Part shown: one piece after another, positions 57,165 to 64,000 of the stretch
Layout: the number at the start of each line of letters is the position of its first letter
How positions within the stretch are numbered: the first letter of the stretch is position 1
Assembly: GCF_000250675.2 (NCBI RefSeq)
Contig: NC_018681.1
Span: forward strand, 4,464,001-4,528,000
DNA length: 64,000 nucleotides
Source: Nocardia brasiliensis ATCC 700358
GTDB lineage: Bacteria; Actinomycetota; Actinomycetes; Mycobacteriales; Mycobacteriaceae
Direction: 5' to 3'
Notes under the pieces: model-generated
Databases searched by the model: none
Told to the model about the DNA's origin: nothing
Seen by the model: the letters and a program-made list of their open reading frames with translations, nothing else
Made by a program: the position numbers and the translations under genes

Positions 57165-58757
57165 ATGACCACTGAGACCACCCACACCCCGGCGGCGGCG
57201 TTGCCCGCCCGGATCACCGCCGCGTTGATCGAGCGCCTCACCGGCTCGATCGCCGCCGACGGCACCGCCGCGCCGTATCCGATGACGGAGGTCTACACCG
57301 GTGCGGCGCTGGGCGAGCTGCCGCAGTCCACGCCCGACGACGTCCGCGTCGCCGGGGTGAGTGCCCGTGCCGCGCAACGGGAATGGGCCGCGCTGCCACT
57401 GCGGGATCGGCTGCGGGTGTTCGAGCGGGCGCACGAACTGATCCTGAGCGAGGTCGAGACCATCGCCGATCTGATCCAGATCGGCTGCGGCAAGACCCGC
57501 CGGATGGCGGTCGAGGAATCCTGTGACGTGCCGATGGTCATCAGCCACTACCTGAAAACCGCGCGCCGGGTGCTGCGGCCGAAGCGGCGCGGTGGCGCCC
57601 TGCCACTGCTCACGACCTCGACCGAGGAGCATCGCCCCAAAGGTCTGGTTGCGGTCATCGCGCCGTGGAACTTCCCCTTCGCCATCGCGCTCTCCGACGC
57701 GATGCCCGCGCTGATCGCGGGCAACGGCGTAATCCTCAAGCCGGACAACAAGACCGCGCTCTGCGTGCTGTTCGGCGTGGAGCTGCTGCATCGGGCGGGC
57801 CTGCCGCGTGGGCTGGTCCAGGTGGTCTGCGGGGAGGGGCCGGATATCGGGCCGAGCCTGATCGATGCCGTGGATTTCGTGGTGTTCACCGGTTCGACCG
57901 CGACCGGCCGGGTGGTGGGTGAGCGTGCCGGGCGCAACCTGATCGGGTGCAGTCTGGAACTGGGCGGCAAGAATCCGATGCTGGTGCTCGAGGACGCGAA
58001 CCTGGACGAGGCGATCGCCGGCGCGACGTTCGCGGTGTTCGCCAACTCCGGCCAGGCCTGCATGCACATCGAGCGGATCTACGTGCACCGCAGCCGGTAC
58101 GACGATTTCGTGCGCGGCCTGGTCGCCGCCGCCGCGGCGTTGAACACGAAGATCGGCGCCGCCTACGACTACACACCCGAATTCGGCTCGCTGGTATCGC
58201 CCCAGCATCGCGACCGGGTGGCCGCGCACGTCGACGAGGCCCGCGCGAAGGGCGCGACCGTCCTGGTCGGCGGCAAGGCGCGCCCGGACATCGGCCCGGC
58301 GTTCTACGAGGCGACTGTGCTCACCGGCGTCACGCCCGAGATGGCGCATGCGACGCAGGAGACATTCGGACCGGTCGTCAGCGTCTATCCGTTCGACGAC
58401 GAACGGGAGGCCGTCCGGCTCGCCAATGCCACCGACTACGGCTTGAACGCCAGCGTGTGGAGCCGGGACCTGGCCCGCGCCAACCGGATTGCCGCGCAAC
58501 TGCAAGCGGGCAATATCAACATCAACGACGGTTTCGTGGCGACCTACGCGGCCAAGGCGACGCCGTCGGGCGGGCTCAAGCAGTCCGGTGTCGGCACCCG
58601 GCACGGCGATCAAGGGCTGCTCAAATACACCGACACGGTGAACGTCGGTGTGCTCAAACGTCAGGTGCTCGCCGCTCGTGCGGGGCAGCCCTACGAGAAG
58701 CAAGTGAAGACGACGCTGATGTCGCTGCGGCTGATGCGCCGAACCAGGCTGCGCTGA
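57165..58757 (+). CDS. Succinate-semialdehyde dehydrogenase-type ALDH (GabD2-like)
   Basis: This 530-residue aldehyde dehydrogenase is of the long GabD2 type (M. tuberculosis Rv1731 is about 518). Motifs are VIAPWNFPFAIALSDAMPAL, the catalytic Glu in LELGGKNPMLVLEDANLDEA and the catalytic Cys about 299 (NSGQACMHIER). The substrate here may be a sterol side-chain aldehyde rather than succinic semialdehyde, given the KstR-like site upstream and CYP125 downstream. ATG 57165 is preceded by GGAGAAGAAG. It appears to begin a new transcription unit. Confidence 0.9.
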   Translation: MTTETTHTPAAALPARITAALIERLTGSIAADGTAAPYPMTEVYTGAALGELPQSTPDDVRVAGVSARAAQREWAALPLRDRLRVFERAHELILSEVETIADLIQIGCGKTRRMAVEESCDVPMVISHYLKTARRVLRPKRRGGALPLLTTSTEEHRPKGLVAVIAPWNFPFAIALSDAMPALIAGNGVILKPDNKTALCVLFGVELLHRAGLPRGLVQVVCGEGPDIGPSLIDAVDFVVFTGSTATGRVVGERAGRNLIGCSLELGGKNPMLVLEDANLDEAIAGATFAVFANSGQACMHIERIYVHRSRYDDFVRGLVAAAAALNTKIGAAYDYTPEFGSLVSPQHRDRVAAHVDEARAKGATVLVGGKARPDIGPAFYEATVLTGVTPEMAHATQETFGPVVSVYPFDDEREAVRLANATDYGLNASVWSRDLARANRIAAQLQAGNININDGFVATYAAKATPSGGLKQSGVGTRHGDQGLLKYTDTVNVGVLKRQVLAARAGQPYEKQVKTTLMSLRLMRRTRLR

Positions 58758-58842
58758 GCCGGATCCGGCGCGGTCGAGGGCAGATGCGTTCGGCCGGGCC
58801 CGGATTCGGCCGCGGCGCGGTCGGCCGTTGAGGGAGGTACCC

Positions 58843-60069
58843 ATGGTGACGCCTTCGTTGCCCGCCGGATTCGATTTCACCGATCCCGGGCTGTGGGAGC
58901 GGCGAAGACCCGTCGAGGAATTCGCGCTGCTGCGCCGGACCGCGCCGGTGTGGTGGAACCCGCAACCGGACGAACAGTCCGGCGGGTTCCGTGACGGCGG
59001 CTACTGGGTGGTGAGCACCCTGTACGACGTCAAAGAGATCTCCCGCAATTCGGAGCTGTTCTCCTCCGAACGCAACGGCTCGATCATCCGGCTGCGCGAC
59101 GACATCACCCCGGAACAGCAGGCCGCGAACGGCGTGCTGCTGATCAACATGGACCCGCCGAAGCATTCGAAATTCCGCAAGATCATCACGAAGGGTTTCA
59201 CCCCGCGCGCGGTCGAGGGCCTGCGCGCGGCGCTGACCGAACGCGCGCACGCCATCGTGCACGAGGCGCGGAAAACCGGCGGCGGCGACTTCGTCGAACA
59301 GGTCGCCTGCGAACTGCCGTTGCAGGCCATCGCCGAATTGCTCGGGGTGCCGCAGGCCGACCGGCGCAAACTCTTCGACTGGTCCAATCAGATGCTCAGC
59401 TACGACGACCCCGATTACGGTGATCCCGCGCTCGCCTCCGCCGAAATTCTGGGGTACGCGTGGCACCTGGCCGAGCAGCGGCGGGCGAATCCGGCGGGGG
59501 ATATCGTGTCCGAACTCGTGCACGCTGATGTCGACGGCGCCGGACTGGGCTCCGACGAATTCGGCTTCTTCGTCATCCTGCTGTCGGTGGCAGGCAATGA
59601 AACGACACGCAATGCCATTACGCACGGCATGAAAGCTTTCGTGGACAATCCGGAGCAATGGGAGCTGTATCGGCAGCAGCGGCCGCGCACCGCGCCCGAC
59701 GAGATCGTGCGCTGGGCCACCCCCGTCAGCTCCTTCCAGCGCACCGCGACGGCGGACACCGAGATCAGTGGCCAGGCGATCCGTCGCGGTGAACGCCTCG
59801 GGCTGTTCTACGGCTCGGCCAACTTCGACGAGGCGGCGTTCACCGATCCGTTCACCTTCGACGTGCTGCGGGACCCGAATCCACATGTCGGCTTCGGCGG
59901 CACCGGCGCGCACTATTGCGTGGGCGCCAACCTGGCCCGGCTGGAAATCGACTTGATGTTCAACGCCATCGCCGACGCGATGCCCGAGATCACCCAGGTC
60001 GCCGATCCGGTACGGTTGCGGTCGGGGTGGATCAACGGAATCAAGAATTGGCAGGTCCGATACGAATGA
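58843..60069 (+). CDS. cyp125: Cytochrome P450, steroid C26-monooxygenase type (CYP125)
   Basis: This 408-residue P450 is collinear with mycobacterial CYP125A1: GFDFTDPGLWERRRPVEEFA at the start, VKEISRNSELFSSERNG, INMDPPKHSKFRKIITKGFT and SVAGNETTRNAITHGMKAF. The haem loop is VGFGGTGAHYCVGANLARLE with Cys about 359, and SGWINGIKNWQVRYE is at the end. CYP125 hydroxylates and oxidises the terminal carbon of the cholesterol side chain, starting its degradation. ATG 58843 was chosen because GGGAGG is upstream. It is coupled to glutathione peroxidase by an ATGA overlap. Subfamily is confident by motif, though relatives act on other sterols. Confidence 0.92.
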   Translation: MVTPSLPAGFDFTDPGLWERRRPVEEFALLRRTAPVWWNPQPDEQSGGFRDGGYWVVSTLYDVKEISRNSELFSSERNGSIIRLRDDITPEQQAANGVLLINMDPPKHSKFRKIITKGFTPRAVEGLRAALTERAHAIVHEARKTGGGDFVEQVACELPLQAIAELLGVPQADRRKLFDWSNQMLSYDDPDYGDPALASAEILGYAWHLAEQRRANPAGDIVSELVHADVDGAGLGSDEFGFFVILLSVAGNETTRNAITHGMKAFVDNPEQWELYRQQRPRTAPDEIVRWATPVSSFQRTATADTEISGQAIRRGERLGLFYGSANFDEAAFTDPFTFDVLRDPNPHVGFGGTGAHYCVGANLARLEIDLMFNAIADAMPEITQVADPVRLRSGWINGIKNWQVRYE

Positions 60070-60551
60070 CTCTTCGAGACGTACCGTTGCAGACGCTGAA
60101 CGGTGAGGCGACCACACTGGCCGAACTGGCCGGGGACAAGGTGGTGCTGCTGGTCAACGTGGCATCCAAATGCGGGCTGACCCCGCAGTATTCCGGGCTG
60201 GTCGAGTTGCAGCAGACCTATGCGCCGCGCGGTTTCACGGTGATCGGCGTGCCGTGTAATCAGTTCATGGGTCAGGAGCCCGGTACGGCCGCGGAGATCC
60301 AGGAATTCTGCTCGACCACCTACGGGGTCGATTTCCCGCTGCTGGCCAAGGCCGACGTGAAAGGCGAGCAGCAGCACCCGCTCTACGAGACGCTGGTGCA
60401 GACCGCCGATGCCGAGGGCGCGGCGGGCGAGGTGCAGTGGAACTTCGAGAAGTTCCTGATCGATCGGGACGGCAAGGTGGCGGGCCGGTTCCGGCCGACC
60501 GTCACTCCGGACGCTCCCGCGCTCGTCGCGGGCATCGAATCCTTGCTCTGA
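60066..60551 (+). CDS. Glutathione peroxidase-like thiol peroxidase
   Basis: This 161-residue protein is of the glutathione peroxidase family with Cys about 36 in VASKCGLTPQY in place of selenocysteine. It also shows GFTVIGVPCNQFMGQEPG (the second conserved Cys) and VQWNFEKFLIDRDGKV with catalytic Trp and Asn. Actinobacteria lack glutathione, so thioredoxin or mycothiol is the likely reductant. Coupling to CYP125 by 4-base overlap suggests it removes peroxides formed by P450 uncoupling. A strong terminator follows. Confidence 0.95.
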   Translation: MTLRDVPLQTLNGEATTLAELAGDKVVLLVNVASKCGLTPQYSGLVELQQTYAPRGFTVIGVPCNQFMGQEPGTAAEIQEFCSTTYGVDFPLLAKADVKGEQQHPLYETLVQTADAEGAAGEVQWNFEKFLIDRDGKVAGRFRPTVTPDAPALVAGIESLL

Positions 60552-60559
60552 GTGCATTG

Positions 60560-60600
60560 TTCGAGGCCCGGCCGCGCACGCCGCGCGACCGGGCCTCGAA
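60560..60600 (+). terminator. Strong intrinsic terminator between peroxidase and CYP51 genes
   Basis: TTCGAGGCCCGG and CCGGGCCTCGAA form a perfect 12-bp stem 8 bases after the stop, with an additional CGCG pairing in the loop. It ends the plus-strand operon and the convergent CYP51 gene. Confidence 0.85.
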
Positions 60601-60621
60601 TCATGTTCGGGGGCGGTGGTT

Positions 60622-61974
60622 TCAGCGCGAGCGGCGGCGATAGCGCACGGTGCAGGGTTGCAGCAGCTGCACGACCATCTTGCTGTGGTCGTTGCGGTAG
60701 CTGTCCGAAGGCTGCGCCATCTCGAACTCCCAGTCCCGCAGCAGGATCGAGAAGATCGCCTTCAGCTGCATGAGCGCGAACGCCGCGCCGACACAGCGAT
60801 GCCGCCCGGCCCCGAACGGAATCCAGGTCCACCGATTGACGATGTCCTCCTGCCGGGGATCCAGGTAGCGGGCCGGATCGAACAGGTCCGGCTGCGGGAA
60901 GTCGGCCGCGATGCGGTTGGACACCGCGGGTGTGGCGGCCACCAGATCGCCGGGTGCGATGCGATGCCCGCACACGTCGAAGTCCGCGCGGGCCACCCGC
61001 ATCAGCACGATGAGCGGCGGATGCAGGCGCAACGCCTCCTTGACGACCGCCTCGAGCTGCGGAATACGGCGCAGTGCACCGAAACTGATATCGGCGCCGT
61101 CGGCGTACAGCTCGTCGAGTTCGGTGACCACCCGGCGCAGCCAGTCGGGGTGACGCAACAGCTCGATCACCGTCCACGCGGCGGTGCCCGAGGTGGTGTG
61201 GTGGCCCGCGAACATCATCGAGATGAACATGCCGGTGATCTCCCCGGCGCCGAAGCGGGGCGCGCCGTGTTCGTCCCTGATCGAGATCAGCACGTCGAGC
61301 ATGTCGCGGTCTTCCTTGCCCGCAGGCGGATTCGCGGCGCGGCGGTCCATGATCTGCTGCACCAGTGCTACGAGTTCGACGCGCGCCGCATCGCGCCGCC
61401 GGAAGCTCTCGATCGGCGCGTATGGATCGACGTATGCCAGCGCGTCGGTGCCGCGTTCGAGATCGTGGTAGAGCCGGGCGAATCGCTCGTCGAGTTCGTC
61501 GCGGAACTTGGGGCCGATCAGGCACGCCGAGGAGGTGTAGATGGTCAGTTCGGCGAAGAAGTCGAGCAGGTCGATCTCGCCGGATTCACCCCAGCCCGTG
61601 AGCATTCGGGCTACTTCCCGCGCGATGGTGGCGGCGTGCCCGCGCATCTGCTCGCCCCGCAGGGCCTGATTGTGCAGCATTTCCTTGCGCCGTTCCGGCG
61701 GCGCGTCGAACACGACGCCCTCGCCGAAGATCGGCTTCATGAACGGATACGCCGCGGCCTGGTCGAGTTCGTCGTCGCCGGCCCGGAAGAAGAACTCGTT
61801 GGCCAGGGCTCCCGACAGCAGGATCACCCGGCGCCCGGCCAGGTCGAACACCCCGACGTCGCCGCACTCGGAGCGCACCCGCCGCATCAAACCGATCGGA
61901 TCGGTCCGGAACTCGTCGAGATGACCGTGCTCGCCCTGCCCACCCGAGACCCGTTGCGGAGTAATGAGACTCAT
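60622..61974 (-). CDS. cyp51: Sterol 14-alpha-demethylase (CYP51)
   Basis: This 450-residue P450 is collinear with M. tuberculosis CYP51 (451 residues). Shared blocks include EHGHLDEFRTDPIGLMRRV, NEFFFRAGDDELDQAAAYPF, PERRKEMLHNQALRGEQM, LIYTSSACLIG-type FAELTIYTSSACLIG and MFAGHHTTSGTA. The haem loop is WIPFGAGRHRCVGAAFA with Cys 394, the same number as in the tuberculosis enzyme. CYP51 removes the 14-alpha methyl group of lanosterol-type sterols. In mycobacteria it lies inside the Rv0763c-Rv0766c group; here it sits alone, convergent to that operon, with its own CTGTCTGGACAG site 43 bases upstream. Confidence 0.96.
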   Translation of the reverse strand: MSLITPQRVSGGQGEHGHLDEFRTDPIGLMRRVRSECGDVGVFDLAGRRVILLSGALANEFFFRAGDDELDQAAAYPFMKPIFGEGVVFDAPPERRKEMLHNQALRGEQMRGHAATIAREVARMLTGWGESGEIDLLDFFAELTIYTSSACLIGPKFRDELDERFARLYHDLERGTDALAYVDPYAPIESFRRRDAARVELVALVQQIMDRRAANPPAGKEDRDMLDVLISIRDEHGAPRFGAGEITGMFISMMFAGHHTTSGTAAWTVIELLRHPDWLRRVVTELDELYADGADISFGALRRIPQLEAVVKEALRLHPPLIVLMRVARADFDVCGHRIAPGDLVAATPAVSNRIAADFPQPDLFDPARYLDPRQEDIVNRWTWIPFGAGRHRCVGAAFALMQLKAIFSILLRDWEFEMAQPSDSYRNDHSKMVVQLLQPCTVRYRRRSR

Positions 61975-62016
61975 GGGAACCCTCCGAAGCGCATGGCCCG
62001 CTATTCATGTGGACAC

Positions 62017-62028
62017 CTGTCTGGACAG
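62017..62028. promoter_or_regulatory. CTGTCYRGACAG operator, copy 3 (CYP51)
   Basis: CTGTCTGGACAG preceded by TGGACAC, 43-54 bases before the CYP51 start. It repeats the arrangement at 51336-51355 (half-site, 2 bases, full site, GTAC), putting cyp51 under the same regulator as the ALDH and P450 units. Confidence 0.65.
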
Positions 62029-62062
62029 TACTACGACCGTCGGGTGCCGACAAGACTGTGCG

Positions 62063-63427
62063 TCAACCGCGACGGGTGAGGGGAGCGCGCAGGCCGAGGT
62101 GGTGACGCAGTGTGGTGCCCGTGTATTCAGTGCGATAGACGCCGCGTTCCTGTAGTTCCGGCACCAGCCAGTCGACGATCTCGTCGAGCCCGCCAGGGAC
62201 CAGGTAGGGCGAGATGTTGAAGCCGTCCACGGCACCCTGTCGGACCCAGTGCGCCAGTTTGTCGGCCACCTGCGTGGGCGTGCCCGCGAAACCCGAACGC
62301 TCGGTGGACGCAATGACCACCGCTCGCAGCGAGAGGTTTTCGGCTTCCGCGCGAGCGCGCCATTCGCGCGCGATGCTTTGCGGGTCTTGGCCGTGCCGGG
62401 GCGCGCCGCGGGTCTCCGAGATGGGGCGTGGTTGCGGATCTTCCTTCGGCAGCGGGCCGTCCGGGTCCAGGTGCGAGAGGTCCCGGCCCCACACTTGACC
62501 GGCCAGTGACAGTGCGGTCTGCCCGGTGTATTGGCCGTCCTTGACCCAGCGGACCTTCTCCTCGACCTCGGATTCCTTCTCCGCCAGCACGATCTGGGTG
62601 CCGGGCAGGATCTTGATATCGTCCTCCGGCCTGCCCGCGGTGCGCAGCCGGGCGCGGATATCGTTCGCGAAGGCGAGCGCGTCGTCGAAATGGGTGCCGT
62701 GCCTGGAGAAGATGACGTCGGCATGGGCGGCGGTGAAGTCCCGCCCGGTCGCGGAATCGCCTGCCTGGAAGATCACGGGATGCCCCTGCGGGCTGCGCGG
62801 CAGGGTGGGTGTGATCGAGACGCGGAAATGATCGGTGGACCGTTCGACCAGGTGCACCGCGTCCGTCGCCGCCCAGCCGGGGCTCTGCGGTGACGTGGCG
62901 ATCGCGCCGTCGCGCCAGGAATCCCAGATCGCCCGGGCGGCGGCGAGGAACTCACCCGCCCGCTCGTAGCGCAGTGCGTGGTCGAGATAGCCACCGCGCC
63001 GGAAGTTTTCGCCGGTCCACGCGTTGTCGGTGGTGACCGCGTTCCATCCGGCGCGACCGCCGGAGATCAAGTCCAGTCCGCTGAGCCGCCGCGCGAGATC
63101 GGCGGGTTCGTTGTAGGTGGTGTTCTGCGTGGTGACCAGGCCGATATGCCTGGTGACACCCGCCAGCGCGGCCAGCTGTGTGATCGCGTCCGGCCGGCCC
63201 GCGATGTCGAGTTCCAGGATCCGGCCGTCCTGTTCGCGCAGGCGCAGGCCCTCGCCGAGGAAGAACGCGTCGAACAGCCCGCGCTCGGCGGTCTGCGCGA
63301 CCCGGCGGAAGGTCTCGAAGTCGATCTGGGAACCGCTGGCCGGATCGGACCAGATGGTGGTGTGGTTGACGCCCTGGAAGAACACACCGAAGTGGACCTG
63401 GGCGTCCGGGCGCGGCGGGACTGTCAT
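62063..63427 (-). CDS. NtaA/SnaA/DszA-type FMN-dependent monooxygenase
   Basis: This 454-residue luciferase-like enzyme is of the NtaA/SnaA/DszA (SoxA) subgroup: VHFGVFFQGVNHTTIWSDP at the start, LFDAFFLGEGLRLREQDG, LVTTQNTTYNEPADLARRLS, SGGRAGWNAVTTDNAWTGEN and VIFQAGDSATGRDFTAAHAD. Enzymes of this subgroup use reduced FMN to oxidise nitrilotriacetate, dibenzothiophene sulfones and similar compounds. Length (430-460) is typical. It is followed, in transcript order, by CYP51 after an 88-bp gap with the third operator. It belongs with the partial LLM gene upstream (15-base gap). Confidence 0.92.
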   Translation of the reverse strand: MTVPPRPDAQVHFGVFFQGVNHTTIWSDPASGSQIDFETFRRVAQTAERGLFDAFFLGEGLRLREQDGRILELDIAGRPDAITQLAALAGVTRHIGLVTTQNTTYNEPADLARRLSGLDLISGGRAGWNAVTTDNAWTGENFRRGGYLDHALRYERAGEFLAAARAIWDSWRDGAIATSPQSPGWAATDAVHLVERSTDHFRVSITPTLPRSPQGHPVIFQAGDSATGRDFTAAHADVIFSRHGTHFDDALAFANDIRARLRTAGRPEDDIKILPGTQIVLAEKESEVEEKVRWVKDGQYTGQTALSLAGQVWGRDLSHLDPDGPLPKEDPQPRPISETRGAPRHGQDPQSIAREWRARAEAENLSLRAVVIASTERSGFAGTPTQVADKLAHWVRQGAVDGFNISPYLVPGGLDEIVDWLVPELQERGVYRTEYTGTTLRHHLGLRAPLTRRG

Positions 63428-63442
63428 CGCGTTGGTTCCTGT

Positions 63443-64000
63443 CTATTTCGTCGCGGCGTAGCGGTTGACCGGGCGACCCAGCCCGAGGTTGGTGCGCAGG
63501 GTCGAGCCGGGGACCGGCCGATGCGCGACACCGGTCCGCAACAGTGCCGGCAGCACCTGCCGGGCGAGCACCGGCAGGTCTTCGTCGATGACCGCCGGGT
63601 GCAGGCGCACGCCGTCCAGATGGCCGCTGAGATGGGTGAGCAGCTCGACCAGCGCCGCCGCGGAACCGGAAAAGGCCAGTCGGGCAGGGGAACTGGACGG
63701 CGCGGCGCCGAAGCGCTGCTCGGCCGTCGCGGTGGGAGTGTCCAGGGTGACGTCGATTTCGGCGAAGGACAGTGGTGTGCCTGCCGACCGTGACCGCTGC
63801 GCCGCATCGATCGCGGCCGCGACGGAATCGGCGGCGAGCAGCCGCACGTCCACCTCGCCGTCCGCGCCGAAGACCACCGGTTGCCCCTGCGGCGGTCGCG
63901 GCACGATCGCCGGACCTTTCACCGAGAAGGTCGCGCCGCGAAAGTCGATGTAGTGCAGCCTGTTCCGGTCCAGGAAGCGGCCGTTCGGGTAGTCGCGGAT
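63443..64000 (-). CDS. LLM-class flavin monooxygenase (N-terminus beyond the window)
   Basis: The frame is open to the window edge, so the 5' part is missing; 185 C-terminal residues are visible. It includes RLHYIDFRGATFSVKGPAIV, a block shared with NtaA/DszA-type LLM monooxygenases, then PPQGQPVVFGADGEVDVRLL. It ends GSTLRTNLGLGRPVNRYAAT. It precedes the 62063 gene by 15 bases on the same strand, making a two-monooxygenase operon. A start within the window would truncate the fold. Confidence 0.85.
   Translation of the reverse strand: MRDYPNGRFLDRNRLHYIDFRGATFSVKGPAIVPRPPQGQPVVFGADGEVDVRLLAADSVAAAIDAAQRSRSAGTPLSFAEIDVTLDTPTATAEQRFGAAPSSSPARLAFSGSAAALVELLTHLSGHLDGVRLHPAVIDEDLPVLARQVLPALLRTGVAHRPVPGSTLRTNLGLGRPVNRYAATK

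Noticed and set aside
1..64000. CRISPR arrays, insertion sequences, tRNA or rRNA genes, prophage
   Set aside because: No regularly spaced repeats, transposase or integrase motifs, structural RNA signatures or phage structural genes were recognised.

Overview
The window is 64 kb of GC-rich, densely coding chromosome that reads as a mycolic-acid actinomycete, most probably Nocardia. The evidence is the gene content: an antigen-85-like esterase, fused HadA/HadB-type dehydratases, an AccD4-like carboxylase subunit, an acyl-ACP desaturase, secreted lipases, WhiJ/DUF397-type regulators, PucR-type regulators, a clear CYP51 and CYP125, and an Rv1733c-like membrane protein. No rRNA, tRNA, CRISPR array or insertion sequence was recognised.

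Layout. 1-3.3 kb: the end of a class V aminotransferase, a PPOX flavoprotein, a CBS-pair protein and a PucR-type regulator. 3.5-6.8 kb: a regulatory island with a DUF397 protein, an XRE/DUF5753 regulator and two small orphan proteins whose upstream regions share a near-identical promoter and TGCA-rich elements. 6.8-16.9 kb: an ABM monooxygenase and NmrA-like reductase pair, a DUF2599 lipoprotein, three secretory lipases, a HadAB-type dehydratase, a second XRE/DUF5753 regulator, and a TetR with a likely operator and an overlapping membrane-protein partner. 17-24.3 kb: lipid genes (AccD-like, truncated PucR, desaturase, mycolyltransferase-like esterase, LLM oxidoreductase, a dehydratase lacking its catalytic pair). 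24.5-31.7 kb: two tandem class-2 lipases, a translationally coupled PaaK-like ligase and ThiF-like E1 protein, an NTF2-fold protein and an FrsA-like hydrolase. 31.6-33.4 kb: a two-headed TetR with a probable ATT start and a small LuxR-type regulator.

33.4-41.1 kb is the most unusual block. It is a compact minus-strand operon encoding a 1359-residue protein with an N-terminal TerD domain and an FtsK/SpoIIIE ATPase, a coiled-coil protein ending in a ParB-like motif, a 73-residue helical protein, a WXG100-sized protein and one or two orphans. A divergent single-pass membrane protein lies across a perfect palindrome. It looks like a non-canonical type VII-like or DNA-processing system.

41.1-45.4 kb holds a third PucR regulator, an ECF41-type sigma factor with its DoxX partner, and a GMC oxidoreductase. 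45.5-62 kb is a steroid/isoprenoid-type catabolic regulon: TetR, KstD-like flavoprotein, CMD, HIBADH-like, SDR and ALDH on the minus strand, divergent from CYP, SDR, 3Fe-4S ferredoxin, NTF2-like, orphan, FadD19-like ligase, GabD2-like ALDH, CYP125 and glutathione peroxidase, with CYP51 converging from the far end. Gene order follows the M. tuberculosis Rv0763c-Rv0771 neighbourhood, with cyp51 moved. Three copies of CTGTCYRGACAG precede the three transcription units, and two KstR-like palindromes lie in the same locus. The window closes with two LLM-type flavin monooxygenases.
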